DNA of 64,000 nt from Blastopirellula marina (GCF_002967715.1 NZ_PUIA01000057.1:434001-498000); one strand, 5' to 3'; shown: positions 52,200 through 62,520, counted from the first letter of the stretch. Notes: generated by a model not told the origin, from the sequence alone. Numbers and translations are program-made.

Positions 52200-54470
52200 A
52201 TGAACGGATCTCCGATTTCCTATAGCGACAAGAAGTACAAGGTTCTGGGCACGCGACCAATCCGCCATGACGGAACCGACAAGGTCACCGGCCGGGCCAT
52301 CTATACCAACGACGTCCATTTTCCGGACATGGTACACGGCAAGATCCTGCGTAGCCCTCACGCGCACGCCAAGATCTTGTCGATCGATACCTCTGCCGCC
52401 CAGGCCCTCGATGGTGTTCTCGCTGTCATCACGGGCGAAGATTGGCCGCACTTGAAGGACAAGATCGCCCACCTCGGCGAAGGGGCAGTCAACCTGGCCG
52501 ACCTGAGCGAGAACTGCATGGCCATCGACAAGGCCCTGTACAAAGGGCATGCCATCGCGGCCGTCGCTGCTCGCAATGTTCACATCGCCGAAGAGGCGTT
52601 GTCGCTGATCAAGGTCGAGTACGAAACGCTTCCGTCCGTGCTGTGGGTGCAGGATGCGATGCAGGACGACGCGCCGATTCTGCACGAAGACCTGCGCACC
52701 GATTACATGGGTGCCAAGGGAGACAAACCAACCAACATCGCCACGCATCTTCAGTTCGAGCAAGGGGACGTCGAAGCCGCGTTGGCATCGGCAGATGTTG
52801 TCATCGAGCGCGAGTTCAAAACGGCCACGGTCCACCAAGGCTACATCGAACCTCACAATTCGATCGCTCTCTGGAACGAAGATGGCAAACTCAAGATCTG
52901 GACCTCCACACAAGGTTCCTTTACCTGTCGCCAGCAGGTCGCCGAGCTTCTGCAAATCCCTCTTTCCCGCGTCACCGTCACCCCGTGCGAAATTGGTGGC
53001 GGATTCGGCGGCAAGATCGCCGTTTACCTGGAACCCGTGGCGGCACTGCTGAGCCGCAAGTGTGGTCGACCGGTGAAGATGGTCATGCAGCGGGACGAGG
53101 TTCTGGAAGCCACCGGCCCCACGCCGGGTTCGTACATGAAAATCAAGATCGGTGCGACTAAAGAGGGCAAGCTTGTTGCTGGCGATGCTTACCTGGCCTA
53201 CGACGCCGGAGCCTACCCTGGCGGCGTGATCGGACCTGGCTGCATGTGCGTCTTCAGCTGCGTCGAGCTGCCCAATGCCCGGGTGCATGGCTACGACGTC
53301 TGCTTGAATAAACCCAAGACCCAGGCCTACCGCGCGCCGGGTGCCACGCAGGCCGCGTTCGCGTTCGAGTCGGTCATGAACGAACTGGCCGATACGCTTT
53401 GCATCTGCCCTCTTGAGCTGCGTCTGAAGAACGCCGCCAAGGAAGGAACACGCCGAGTCGATGGCCCGATCTATCCGCGAGTCGGCCTGATCGAGTGCCT
53501 GGAAGCTGCCAAGAACAGCGACCACTGGAACACACCGCTGGAAGGCAAACACCGCGGCCGTGGCATCGCCGCCGGCTTCTGGTTCAACATCGGCCTGAAG
53601 TCGAGTGTCTCGGCCACGGTCAACTCCGACGGCACCGTCAACCTGCTGGAAGGTTCAACCGACATCGGCGGCACGCGCACGTCGATCGCCATGCAGCTAG
53701 CCGAAACGCTGGGCATTGCCGCGGAAGACGTTCACCCCAAGGTGGTCGACACCGATAGCGTCGGCTACACCGACGTCACCGGCGGAAGCCGCACCACATT
53801 TGCCACCGGGCTGGCTGCCTATGAAGTGGGACTCGATCTACGCAAACAGCTTTGCCAGCGAGCGGCCACGCTCTGGGAATGCGACGTGGAAGACGTTCGC
53901 TTCGACAGTGGCACTTTTGTCGGCTGCGATAACAAGAAGATCACCTTCCGCGAACTTGCCGAGCAACTACCCGAGATCGGCGAGCCGGTCGTCGGCAGGG
54001 CTTCGATCTCGAAGGATGTCTCGACCAACGGTTTCGGCGTGCATATCTGCGACGTCGAAGTCGATCCCGAGACCGGCAAGGTGCGTGTCCTTCGTTACAC
54101 GGCCATTCAAGACGCCGGCAAGGCCATTCATCCCAGCTACGTCGAAGGACAGCTTCAAGGGGGAGCCGTACAGGGCATCGGCTGGGCTCTCAATGAAGAA
54201 TACTTCTATCGCGACGACGCCACGATGGCCAACGCCTCGCTGCTAGACTATCGCATGCCCACGTGCTACGACCTGCCAATGATCGATACGATCATCGTCG
54301 AGGTCCCCAACCCCGATCATCCTTACGGTGTGCGCGGTGTAGGGGAAACGCCGATCGTGCCTCCCCCGGCAGCCGTGCAATCGGCCATCTATCACGCGTG
54401 CGGGGCACGCATGTTCAAGCTGCCCATGTCTCCGCCGAAACTTTGGAAAGCCATCTCGCAGCTCAGCTAA
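52200..54470 (+). CDS. Molybdenum hydroxylase large (molybdopterin) subunit
   Basis: A 756-residue catalytic subunit. Motifs include QGYIEPHNSIA, GGGFGGKI, TQAYRAPGATQAAFAFE (Mo-cofactor/substrate channel) and GVRGVGETPIVPPPAAV with the catalytic Glu near the end. The family oxidises purines, aldehydes, aromatic acids or CO; residues seen here do not settle the substrate. The CO dehydrogenase active-site loop AYRCSFR is absent, so CO is unlikely. It starts 11 bases after the Fe-S gene, completing the operon. Confidence 0.87.
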   Translation: MNGSPISYSDKKYKVLGTRPIRHDGTDKVTGRAIYTNDVHFPDMVHGKILRSPHAHAKILSIDTSAAQALDGVLAVITGEDWPHLKDKIAHLGEGAVNLADLSENCMAIDKALYKGHAIAAVAARNVHIAEEALSLIKVEYETLPSVLWVQDAMQDDAPILHEDLRTDYMGAKGDKPTNIATHLQFEQGDVEAALASADVVIEREFKTATVHQGYIEPHNSIALWNEDGKLKIWTSTQGSFTCRQQVAELLQIPLSRVTVTPCEIGGGFGGKIAVYLEPVAALLSRKCGRPVKMVMQRDEVLEATGPTPGSYMKIKIGATKEGKLVAGDAYLAYDAGAYPGGVIGPGCMCVFSCVELPNARVHGYDVCLNKPKTQAYRAPGATQAAFAFESVMNELADTLCICPLELRLKNAAKEGTRRVDGPIYPRVGLIECLEAAKNSDHWNTPLEGKHRGRGIAAGFWFNIGLKSSVSATVNSDGTVNLLEGSTDIGGTRTSIAMQLAETLGIAAEDVHPKVVDTDSVGYTDVTGGSRTTFATGLAAYEVGLDLRKQLCQRAATLWECDVEDVRFDSGTFVGCDNKKITFRELAEQLPEIGEPVVGRASISKDVSTNGFGVHICDVEVDPETGKVRVLRYTAIQDAGKAIHPSYVEGQLQGGAVQGIGWALNEEYFYRDDATMANASLLDYRMPTCYDLPMIDTIIVEVPNPDHPYGVRGVGETPIVPPPAAVQSAIYHACGARMFKLPMSPPKLWKAISQLS

Positions 54471-54491
54471 CAAATTCGGGTGCAGTTCGAA

Positions 54492-56471
54492 TTAGAGCTT
54501 CGGGATCTGCACCGGCATCCGTGGTGGTCCGCCCGGAGGGCCGGGCCGCGGGCGATTGATGCGGCGGGTATCGAAGAAGATCGGTTCCAGCTTCACACCA
54601 AAACCACGTTTGATCTCCCAGCTGGCGCGTGTAGACCACGGGGTTCCTGCGTGCTCTTGCATGACAAACTGCAGCACATCTCGCGAGAGAGAGATGTCCG
54701 CTTCCGTCTTGTCTGGGGCCGATAGCTCGTCGGTCGTGGCCAATCGCCAACCGCGGAACTCCATGTACGCCGGCATTTGCGGCGGAGCCGGCGGGTTATC
54801 CGCGAACTTCGTCAGGTAGGCACCATATTCAAACGCGCGTGCTCGATAGGCCAACAGCTGACCATATAGCAAATCGTAGTTGGCATTCCAACGCAGCGAG
54901 GTCGAGTCGTCTCGCAGGTTACGATTGTTCTCCGCCGCTTCGATCGCTCGGTCCAGGTACGTGATATAGGTGATCATCTTGGCTTGCTGCTGACGTACCT
55001 GTTGGCGAAACCGCTGCAAGTCACCACTGAAAACCTGCTGAATCTCGATCACGTCCGCCACGCTTTCCTGATACGGATTCAGGTCGTAGATGATCTTGGT
55101 AACCAGCGTTTTCAAGGGATCGTTTTTCACCTCGCCGACCTGCTCCATCCGTGAACTCAGGTTCGGACGATACATGTCCATCGTCTTAGGTTCGTAGCGA
55201 CGATCGATCGCGTTGTTGATGTTGGCTTCTTCGCCAGGCAGCATGAAAAAGATACCGCCGGTTTCTTTGGCCATGCGGACCTGCTCGAACGGGCCAAAAC
55301 CGCTGGTCAGCGCATCGGTCCGCTTGCCGAAACCATCGGTCTGTAGCTGTTCAATCAATGCCGCTTCCGGTCCGCGATCGACCGGCAATAGATGGATCGT
55401 TCCTTCTTCGGGATGCATCCACTGCACGTGGGCAAACGGATACCCGAAGACCGCTTCGCGTCCCAGGATAAATACCCGCGTGTCAGTCGCCCGGGCAATC
55501 GAGATCGCCTTCTCCAGGCGGCCTTCATTGTCATCGCTGTTGCCACTTTCGTCAGTCACGACAATCAGCGCGATCTTGCGATCGGCGATCTTGGCATAGC
55601 GGCGATGCAGCGTCAGCACTTCGGCCACGGCCGAGCTGAACATCTCTTCGCCCGACGGATCGATCGGCACCGCGGCAATCGCCTCGTCCACTTCCTCAGG
55701 ATCGGCCGTGGGGGCCCTGGTATGCAGCTGGAAACCTTGCCCGAAACTCGCCACGCCGGTGGTCAACGCATCCCCTTTGGCATGTTCGCTGAGTCCCACT
55801 TCCGCGTAGATACGATGAATTCGCTGACGAATCTTCGCCTGGTCATCCTTCATGCTTTCCGACTGATCGAACAGCCAGACGACCAGAACCTTGTTCTTGG
55901 AGAGCATCCAGATCAACTCTTGCGAGATCTGATCCATCGCTTCCTGGTAGTCACCAACGACGGCCTGCACCGAGCCGACCGTCCCAACCGGCATGTCTTC
56001 GATGAGCGAATCGACATCCTTGGTCAGAAAGGCCTCGGCTTGCAGCGCCACCAGGGGGGCGTTGGCGAACTCAGTCGGTGGCAATTCCAGTTGAGGTGCT
56101 TTGAGCGATGCCTCGACCATTCCTTCCATCCCTTGCTCGGGGGTGGTCAGATTGGCAAGGGTCATTTCCTTGGCGATCTTCTCTGACTCGTCAAGCTCGA
56201 TCTCCAGCGGACGCTCGCGGTCTTCCACCTCAGGCTCGACCATCACCAGTTCAATCTGCTTGGTCGGCGGATCGATGATCGTGAACATGGCCAACAGCAT
56301 GACCAGCGAGAAATGAAAAATCAGCGACACCAGAAACGAAGCCGAGTTTTGGATCGTTTCAAAGCGAAGCCACCCCGAGGAACTTTCGTGATGTGCTGGC
56401 TCTGCTAGCGCACCTTCTCCGTCAGGCAACTTTGGCGAAGACCAGTCGGCGGTAGGGGCAGGTCGGTGCAT
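54492..56471 (-). CDS. Membrane protein with a VWA domain
   Basis: An N-terminal membrane helix (ASFLVSLIFHFSLVMLLAMFTI) is followed by an acidic, Pro-rich stretch and a von Willebrand factor A domain. The metal-ion site begins VVWLFDQSESMKDD (DxSxS) and continues with IALIVVTDESGN. A C-terminal region is helical and aromatic, ending in a Pro/Arg-rich tail. Planctomycetes have many such VWA proteins of unknown role. I used the ATG at 56,469-56,471. Confidence 0.72.
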   Translation of the reverse strand: MHRPAPTADWSSPKLPDGEGALAEPAHHESSSGWLRFETIQNSASFLVSLIFHFSLVMLLAMFTIIDPPTKQIELVMVEPEVEDRERPLEIELDESEKIAKEMTLANLTTPEQGMEGMVEASLKAPQLELPPTEFANAPLVALQAEAFLTKDVDSLIEDMPVGTVGSVQAVVGDYQEAMDQISQELIWMLSKNKVLVVWLFDQSESMKDDQAKIRQRIHRIYAEVGLSEHAKGDALTTGVASFGQGFQLHTRAPTADPEEVDEAIAAVPIDPSGEEMFSSAVAEVLTLHRRYAKIADRKIALIVVTDESGNSDDNEGRLEKAISIARATDTRVFILGREAVFGYPFAHVQWMHPEEGTIHLLPVDRGPEAALIEQLQTDGFGKRTDALTSGFGPFEQVRMAKETGGIFFMLPGEEANINNAIDRRYEPKTMDMYRPNLSSRMEQVGEVKNDPLKTLVTKIIYDLNPYQESVADVIEIQQVFSGDLQRFRQQVRQQQAKMITYITYLDRAIEAAENNRNLRDDSTSLRWNANYDLLYGQLLAYRARAFEYGAYLTKFADNPPAPPQMPAYMEFRGWRLATTDELSAPDKTEADISLSRDVLQFVMQEHAGTPWSTRASWEIKRGFGVKLEPIFFDTRRINRPRPGPPGGPPRMPVQIPKL

Positions 56472-56687
56472 GCTCACCGGTTGGCAAGGAAGGAGAAGTG
56501 ATCGTTAACACCTTAATCCTAGAAGAAGATGCCATTTCCTGCCATGGATTTTATCGGCCTGGGGCAGGCTCGTCCGAATTTGCCGGCAATTTCTCCCCCA
56601 ATTGGTCTGGATGCACTTTTGAGAATTTGATACAGCACACCAACTTGCGCAATTATTTCGATAAAACTCGCTCCAGCCGAGGATGCC

Positions 56688-58277
56688 GTGTCCGTACTTC
56701 GTAATCTATTGATCGTGGGACTTTTAGTCTGTGTTGCGTACAACGGTTACGTGATCTACCGCAATCAAATGGCCTCATCTCCTTCAGGTGAAGCCAAAGG
56801 TCCCGACACGGCACCGCTGTTCTCGGAAGAAGCATTTGCGGAACTCGCCGAGAATCGCAGCCAGATAAGCGTCCAGGAAGTGCCGACGGTCCTGACGACC
56901 GAACAAGCCAAGCCGGCCGACCAGTTCGTTGCGAACCCCGTGCTCGAAAAGCAGCCTGACTCGCTTCCGGTGATCCCCGTTTCTGCCAACACCCCGGCTA
57001 CCAATCCGGGCAGTCGCTTCTCGGCGGATGCCGCTACCCAAACCGTCAGCACGCCGGCCCCTGAAGCGGAAGCCCCAGCACCCCAAGACATCACGCCACA
57101 GGCCCTTTCCTTTGAAGATGCCTGGGCCGAAATCGAAGCATCGGAAGCCGGATTCACCTGGGCTACCGCACTCGCTCAGATTCAACGCCTGGCCTATCGC
57201 GAAGATCTCACCGATCCTCAGCGCGAACAAGTCCTGGCCAAAGGAAACGAACTCGCCAAGACCGTGATCTTCGCTCCCAACAAGCATCTGGCCAAGCCAG
57301 CGTTGACCTTTCGCCCAGGCATGAGCCTGGAAGAAGTTTCCCAAGAGCACAACATCCCCGAAAGCTTCCTGCGATCGATCAACCAGTGGGCCGACGACTA
57401 CAACCCAACGCCTGGGGACTCGATCAAAGTGCTCGAAGGCCCCATCACCCTGCATGTTGACTTGCCTTCGAAATCGATTCGCGTGGCTGTCGGCCAGCTT
57501 TACGCCGGACACATGGCCATCGGACAGCATTCGATCACCATTCCTGAAAACGCCAAGCTGAACGCTGAAACCATCGAAGGTGTCACCAAGCTCTCGCTCG
57601 GCGAGGTTGCCGTCGTGATCGATACCGAAAACCAGGTCCCGGCCGCCAACTCGCTGTTGGTGACGGCTGAAGACTGGAAGCTGCTGCAATCGATCGCCAG
57701 CGACTCGGTTGAAGTGACCTGGACCGCGCTCCCCGCGCCGCCCGCCCCACAGGTCGCGGCTACCGAACCGGTCAAGCGAGAAGTGAAGTCGCAATTCGCC
57801 TCCGAGAAGATGCAGCATCCCGTCGACGCGTTGAAGATGGAGATCTTCACCCCATCAGCTACCGTCATCCAAGGTAAGCCCGTCCAATACGGCATCGAGA
57901 TCACCAACCTGAGCGACAAGCCGAGCGACCTGGTTCAGGCCGTAGTCAACATGTCGGAAGGGATCGAGCCAATCCAAGTCGAAGGGCACACCGGACGCAT
58001 CGCCCCGGGGCAAGCGTTGTTCGATCCATTGACCATCGAAGCCGGCCAAAGCGTTCGCTTGACGGTCACGGTCGAGACCAAAGAAGCAGGCCAGTTCCTG
58101 ATTCGCCCCGAGCTGCAATGCAGCCGGCCAGCGACACGCTACGCATCGGAAGTTCAACTGCGCGTCGCGGCAGCAGAATCGATTTCGGCGGAAACCGAGC
58201 AGACGCCTCCCGAGCCAGCTCAGCCCAAAGAATCGGTCGCGGAAGTCCCCCAAAACCCCGCGAAAGAGATTCGCTAG
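56688..58277 (+). CDS. Exported LysM plus DUF11-like protein
   Basis: A signal anchor (LLIVGLLVCVAYNGYVIY) leads to a long Ala/Pro/Glu-rich linker. A LysM-like segment follows (MSLEEVSQEHNIPESFLRSIN, then NPTPGDSIKVLEG). Next is a beta-rich stretch resembling an L,D-transpeptidase domain, but the HGT...S.GC catalytic signature is not present. A DUF11-like beta domain (GKPVQYGIEITNLSDKPS) ends the protein. It probably sits at the cell envelope; a structural rather than enzymatic role is likely. Confidence 0.62.
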   Translation: MSVLRNLLIVGLLVCVAYNGYVIYRNQMASSPSGEAKGPDTAPLFSEEAFAELAENRSQISVQEVPTVLTTEQAKPADQFVANPVLEKQPDSLPVIPVSANTPATNPGSRFSADAATQTVSTPAPEAEAPAPQDITPQALSFEDAWAEIEASEAGFTWATALAQIQRLAYREDLTDPQREQVLAKGNELAKTVIFAPNKHLAKPALTFRPGMSLEEVSQEHNIPESFLRSINQWADDYNPTPGDSIKVLEGPITLHVDLPSKSIRVAVGQLYAGHMAIGQHSITIPENAKLNAETIEGVTKLSLGEVAVVIDTENQVPAANSLLVTAEDWKLLQSIASDSVEVTWTALPAPPAPQVAATEPVKREVKSQFASEKMQHPVDALKMEIFTPSATVIQGKPVQYGIEITNLSDKPSDLVQAVVNMSEGIEPIQVEGHTGRIAPGQALFDPLTIEAGQSVRLTVTVETKEAGQFLIRPELQCSRPATRYASEVQLRVAAAESISAETEQTPPEPAQPKESVAEVPQNPAKEIR

Positions 58278-59233
58278 AACGGCAAGTCGGTTCCCAATCC
58301 CGGCACTTCCGCTGCGCGCTGCAGAAACTTCGTTCCCAGCGCCACGTCCTGAACGGCCAGGCCCACCGTCTTATACACCACAATGCTGTCGGCATTGTTT
58401 CTGCCGATGACCGTCCCGGCGATTACGTCCGAGAGCGAAACGGCAGCGTCCCAGTCGAAGTAGCCTTCTTCCTGAGCCAGCAGGTAATCGCCAGCCTCTC
58501 CCTGACAGGCCTCGATCGAGTCGCACACCCAGTTGTCGGCGCGGCGGATCGTGACGACATCCACCTCTCGCTTGTAGGCCCAGTTGCCCCCCATCGCGCA
58601 CACCAAAGCCCCTTCGGCCAACTGGTTGCCATCGAAGACGGGATGCTTGCTGGTGGTGGCGGTGATGACCAGCGGTAGATCTTCCACCGCATCGCGTGGG
58701 TCATGCACCGGTACGATTTCGATTTTGCACTTTTCCGACATGCGATCGGCGAACGACTCGCGTTTCTCTTGATCGCGCGAGTAGACGAAGGCCTGCGTCA
58801 GGGGAAACTCGGTCGCCATCGCTTCCAACTGCGACTCGGCCTGCCAACCGGTACCGAACAGGCCCAGCTGCGTTACCGGCTTCCTGGCCAGATAACGAGC
58901 CCCGACCGCGGATGAAGCGGCGGTGCGCATCTGGCCGAGTTTGTCGGCCTCGAGCAGTGCGATCATCTGACCACTGTCGATATCGTAGATACCGACCATG
59001 AACTTCGCCCCGATCCGCGTGGTGGTGTACATCTTCCACCCGGCGGTCCCCAGGTATTCAGCCGCCGCGTGCATACCATGCAGGACGAAACCTGGGGCGC
59101 GTGCGCGATGCCGCGGAATGTTTTCGGCTCCACCGGTACCGAGTTGTCGAAAACTTTCGTCAACCACTTCAATGGCCGTGGCCATGTCGAGCAGTTGGCT
59201 TACCTCCTGCTCGCGGTAAAATCGGCACGTCAT
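58274..59233 (-). CDS. Ornithine cyclodeaminase/mu-crystallin family protein
   Basis: The 319-residue protein has the family's NAD-binding fold: QLGLFGTGWQAESQLEA (Rossmann loop), preceded by MRTAASSAVGARYL and followed by VITATTSKHPVF. Members remove ammonia from ornithine or reduce ketimines. The usual Lys in the substrate region is in AGWKMYTTT. The substrate is not fixed by the sequence. It converges with the LysM gene (four-base overlap) and is divergent from nothing; xylulokinase lies upstream on the same strand, 25 bases away. Confidence 0.78.
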   Translation of the reverse strand: MTCRFYREQEVSQLLDMATAIEVVDESFRQLGTGGAENIPRHRARAPGFVLHGMHAAAEYLGTAGWKMYTTTRIGAKFMVGIYDIDSGQMIALLEADKLGQMRTAASSAVGARYLARKPVTQLGLFGTGWQAESQLEAMATEFPLTQAFVYSRDQEKRESFADRMSEKCKIEIVPVHDPRDAVEDLPLVITATTSKHPVFDGNQLAEGALVCAMGGNWAYKREVDVVTIRRADNWVCDSIEACQGEAGDYLLAQEEGYFDWDAAVSLSDVIAGTVIGRNNADSIVVYKTVGLAVQDVALGTKFLQRAAEVPGLGTDLPF

Positions 59234-59257
59234 GTCGCCACCTCATTTCAAACGAGA

Positions 59258-60784
59258 TCAGTCGCCGAGGCTCCCCAGCTTCTTGAAGTCCGCTTTCAGC
59301 GACCGATACAGATCTTGATACACCGGGAACGCCTTATCGTAGTATTTCTTCGCCGCGCGATCAGGCGTCGTTTCCGCCACTTCGCTGATCGTCGCCGCAC
59401 AGGCCTCTTGAATGTTCTTATAAGCACCGGCACCGGTCGCCGCCAACAAGGCGACACCAAACGCAGGCCCTTGCTCTGCATTCAGCTTAACAACCTTTTT
59501 GCCAAATACATCGGCCTGCATCTGTCGCCAGAACGCACTCTTGGCACCACCACCACCGGCGCGGACCTGGCGAACAGGGATCTTCATCTGGTCCAGCACT
59601 TCCAGGCTTTCGCGAAGCGAGTAAGTCACCCCTTCCATGATGGCCCTGACGAGGTGCGCTCGCTCGTGCTTCAGCGTGATCCCGATAAAGCATCCGCGGG
59701 CATCCGGATCGGCATGTGGCGTCCGCTCGCCGGCCAGGTACGGTAGAATCATCAATCCTTCGCTGCCGGCAGGAATCGCTTCAGCTTCCTTCATCAGCGC
59801 CGAGTAAGGATCGCTCTTGCCGCGTGGCCCGCGCATCTCGGCACATAACTTCTGCACGAACCATTCCAGTGTTCCGGCGGCACATAGCGTGACCCCCATC
59901 ATGTGCCATTTGCCACGAACGGCATGGCAGAACGTATGCAAACGTCCTTCCGGATCGGCGGCCATTTCGTCGCTATGCACGAACATTACGCCGCTGGTTC
60001 CCAGGCTGCTGGCCAGGATCCCCTTCTTGACCACGCCGTTGCCCAGCGCGTTGGCCGCACAGTCCCCTGCCCCGCCAACCACCACGCAATCGGTTGTCAG
60101 CCCCAACTGCCTGGCAGCCTCTTTGGTCAGGTTGCCGGTCACGTCTTCCGATTCGTAAACCTTGCCCAACAGATCGGGGTCGAGTTCCAACTTAGAGAGC
60201 AGTTCGGTCGACCAGGCCCGCTTCGAGACATCCAAAAGCAGCATGCCGCTGGCATCGCTCACCTCGGTGGCGTACTCGCCGGTCAAGCGGCGGCGGATCT
60301 CGTCTTTGGGCAGCAGCACTTTCTTGAGACGGTCGAAGTTCTTGGGCTCGTTGTTCCGCAGCCAGAGCACCTTGGGAGCGGTGAAGCCGGTCAGAGCCGG
60401 GTTGGCCACCATCTTGATCAGCTTCTTACGACCGCCGGCGCGGGATTCGATTTCCGCGCACTCGGCTGCCGTGCGCTGATCGTTCCACAGCAGGGCTGGG
60501 CGAATGACCTGGTCGTTCTTATCGAGAAAGACCGATCCGTGCATCTGCCCCGAAAGACCAATCGCTTTGACATCTTCAGGCTTGGCTTTTGCTAGCTGGA
60601 CGACCTTCTTGACCGTTTTGACCGTTGCTTTCCACCACAGTTCGGGGTCTTGCTCGCTCCAGAGGGGTTTGGGATGCGATGCCGGGTAGCTAGCAGAGGC
60701 ATCGGCCAAGATCGATCCATCTTCCGCCATGGCGATAGTTTTGGTGCCGGAAGTACCAATATCGATTCCCAGGTAGATATTCAC
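59258..60784 (-). CDS. xylB: Xylulokinase
   Basis: A full-length FGGY kinase of 508 residues. It begins with IDIGTSGTKTIAM, the phosphate-1 loop, has MHGSVFLDKND and NDQRTAAECAEIE in the substrate region, and ends with GGGAKSAFWRQMQADVFG. It phosphorylates D-xylulose to xylulose 5-phosphate. The start is a GTG at 60,782-60,784. It is probably co-transcribed with the cyclodeaminase-like gene downstream. Confidence 0.85.
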   Translation of the reverse strand: MNIYLGIDIGTSGTKTIAMAEDGSILADASASYPASHPKPLWSEQDPELWWKATVKTVKKVVQLAKAKPEDVKAIGLSGQMHGSVFLDKNDQVIRPALLWNDQRTAAECAEIESRAGGRKKLIKMVANPALTGFTAPKVLWLRNNEPKNFDRLKKVLLPKDEIRRRLTGEYATEVSDASGMLLLDVSKRAWSTELLSKLELDPDLLGKVYESEDVTGNLTKEAARQLGLTTDCVVVGGAGDCAANALGNGVVKKGILASSLGTSGVMFVHSDEMAADPEGRLHTFCHAVRGKWHMMGVTLCAAGTLEWFVQKLCAEMRGPRGKSDPYSALMKEAEAIPAGSEGLMILPYLAGERTPHADPDARGCFIGITLKHERAHLVRAIMEGVTYSLRESLEVLDQMKIPVRQVRAGGGGAKSAFWRQMQADVFGKKVVKLNAEQGPAFGVALLAATGAGAYKNIQEACAATISEVAETTPDRAAKKYYDKAFPVYQDLYRSLKADFKKLGSLGD

Positions 60785-61176
60785 AGGGGCAAATCCTCAG
60801 GAGAGCGTTGATGTCAGGGGGGGTTAATCAGAGAACTAGGACGAGTAGAAGGTCTTATTCTGCCCTATTTTCAGAGCAGAACCAAGCGTGCGGGGGTGTT
60901 CGCCGGCCCAGGTTGTTAACTTCTTACAGTTATTGTGATTGCAGTCCGATACTGCGGATCTTACCGTCGCCCATTACTTGACTCATATCGCTATTCCACA
61001 TCGCCGATGAAACAGGTACTCTCTCGTCGTCTGGGAGATGCGATTTCATCAACATTTATTGATGTTGCACCTCCTTTTTCCAGACAACGAGGTGGCCAGC
61101 TGCAAGAAATCACCAGCACTGCTATCTCATGAAAAAGGCGAACGACGCAGGCTGTCGTTCTTGGTAACGCGACTTC
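60785..61176. other. Intergenic region upstream of the glycosyltransferase
   Basis: It includes a hairpin GAACGAC/GTCGTTC at about 61,140-61,160, just before the glycosyltransferase start, and a CATCAA/TTGATG repeat near 61,046. A small frame (61,008-61,132, begins MKQVLSRRLGDAISS) is open but has no clear binding site. I do not call it a gene. Confidence 0.4.
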
Positions 61177-62313
61177 ATGCTCAATCCACCACCACGTATC
61201 GTCCTCGATCTCGAGAAGTCTCGGAACTGTTGTTCCGGGCTGGGGCAATTTGCCCGCAATCTCGGACATGCGTTGACCACGGAAATGTGCAACCGCGGCC
61301 TGCGACCAATCCCCTTCGTCACCGCGGCCCAAATGAATGATTTCGGGACGCCGGATGTCTTGGAAGCGAAGCCTTGGCGAAAAGAGATCTTCCAACGTTG
61401 GTATCGCTGGACGCAGATAGGGCGTGCGCCCGAATACGCTCTGTGGCATGCCACGCATCAGCAAGCCAAGTACCTTCCATTGAATCCCAAGACCCGCGTC
61501 TTGCTGACGATTCACGATCTGAACTACCTACGCGAGAAAAAGGGCCCGAAAATCGAGCGTGAGCATCGTCGTATCGCTCGCTTGATTCGACGCGCCGATG
61601 CTGTCACGGTCATCTCGAAGTTTGTCGCCGGTGAAGTGAAGTCTTATTTCGACCTGCAAGGCAAGCCACTGCAGGTCATCTATAACGGCCGGCCCGATGT
61701 ATCGAAGCTGCCCGCCGAGCAGCCGGCATGGATCAACGCCAGCCGTCCGTACTTGTTCAGCATCGGGATCATCGACCGGAAAAAGAACTTCCACGTCCTG
61801 CTCGACCTCATTCAGCAATTACCCAATCATCAGTTGGTCATCGCCGGACAGAACGATTCCGAATACGCCGCTGAAATGCGACGCACGATCGAGCGGCTAC
61901 AACTCTCGGATCGCGTGATGCTTCCGGGACCTATCAGTGACCAGCAGCGTCAGTGGCTGTACGAGAACTGCGAGTCATTTGTCTTCCCTTCACTGACCGA
62001 AGGTTTCGGCCTGCCGCCGATTGAAGCGATGACGGTCGGCAAGCCTGTGTTCCTGGCGCGGCGTACGAGCCTGCCAGAGATCGGCGGCCAGCGAGCGTTC
62101 TACTGGGACGACTTCAACACTCAGCACATGCTCGACGTCTATCATCGCGGCATGACAACGTATAACGCGTCGCCTGAGTACGCCAGCCTGCTTCAGCAAG
62201 CGGCTTCGCGCTTCTGCTGGCACGACGCCGCGCGACAATATGTCGACCTTTACCGAAATATTCTGCAACTACGCGAAGTGGAAGCTTTCCACCCTTCGCT
62301 CGTAGCAGCCTAA
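61177..62313 (+). CDS. Glycosyltransferase family 4 protein
   Basis: A GT-B fold enzyme of 378 residues. The C-terminal nucleotide-sugar site shows the GT4 pattern: YLFSIGIIDRKKNFHVLLD (start of the second Rossmann domain) and SLTEGFGLPPIEAM with the conserved Glu-x7-Glu. It transfers a sugar from an activated donor to a polysaccharide or lipid at the membrane; donor and acceptor are unknown. It is not in an obvious operon. Confidence 0.83.
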   Translation: MLNPPPRIVLDLEKSRNCCSGLGQFARNLGHALTTEMCNRGLRPIPFVTAAQMNDFGTPDVLEAKPWRKEIFQRWYRWTQIGRAPEYALWHATHQQAKYLPLNPKTRVLLTIHDLNYLREKKGPKIEREHRRIARLIRRADAVTVISKFVAGEVKSYFDLQGKPLQVIYNGRPDVSKLPAEQPAWINASRPYLFSIGIIDRKKNFHVLLDLIQQLPNHQLVIAGQNDSEYAAEMRRTIERLQLSDRVMLPGPISDQQRQWLYENCESFVFPSLTEGFGLPPIEAMTVGKPVFLARRTSLPEIGGQRAFYWDDFNTQHMLDVYHRGMTTYNASPEYASLLQQAASRFCWHDAARQYVDLYRNILQLREVEAFHPSLVAA

Positions 62314-62520
62314 GTCTAGTGGCCCCTAATCCAAGCGCAGTGCCGCTTGGGCCATCCTTAGCACACCATTTTTGGGGGATTTTTCTTGACGCTGTTCAAG
62401 TTGGGGGGTAATCTGCTCGATAAACCAAGTTATCAGAAAAAAAATTGCGACTTCCCGTAGTAGTAACCATTGGGTTCGCCAATCATTAACTCCGGAATTC
62501 GCTTATCAATCATAGAATTT

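Noticed and set aside
52161-53552. Long minus-strand open frame (463 codons) across the molybdenum hydroxylase gene
   Set aside because: It lies antisense to a strongly conserved enzyme gene; such frames are common in G+C-rich DNA with this codon usage.
56784-57818. Minus-strand frame of 344 codons over the LysM/DUF11 gene
   Set aside because: Antisense shadow; unusual composition and no domain.
61008-61132. Small plus-strand frame of about 41 codons before the glycosyltransferase
   Set aside because: No ribosome binding site and no recognisable product; overlaps hairpin sequences.
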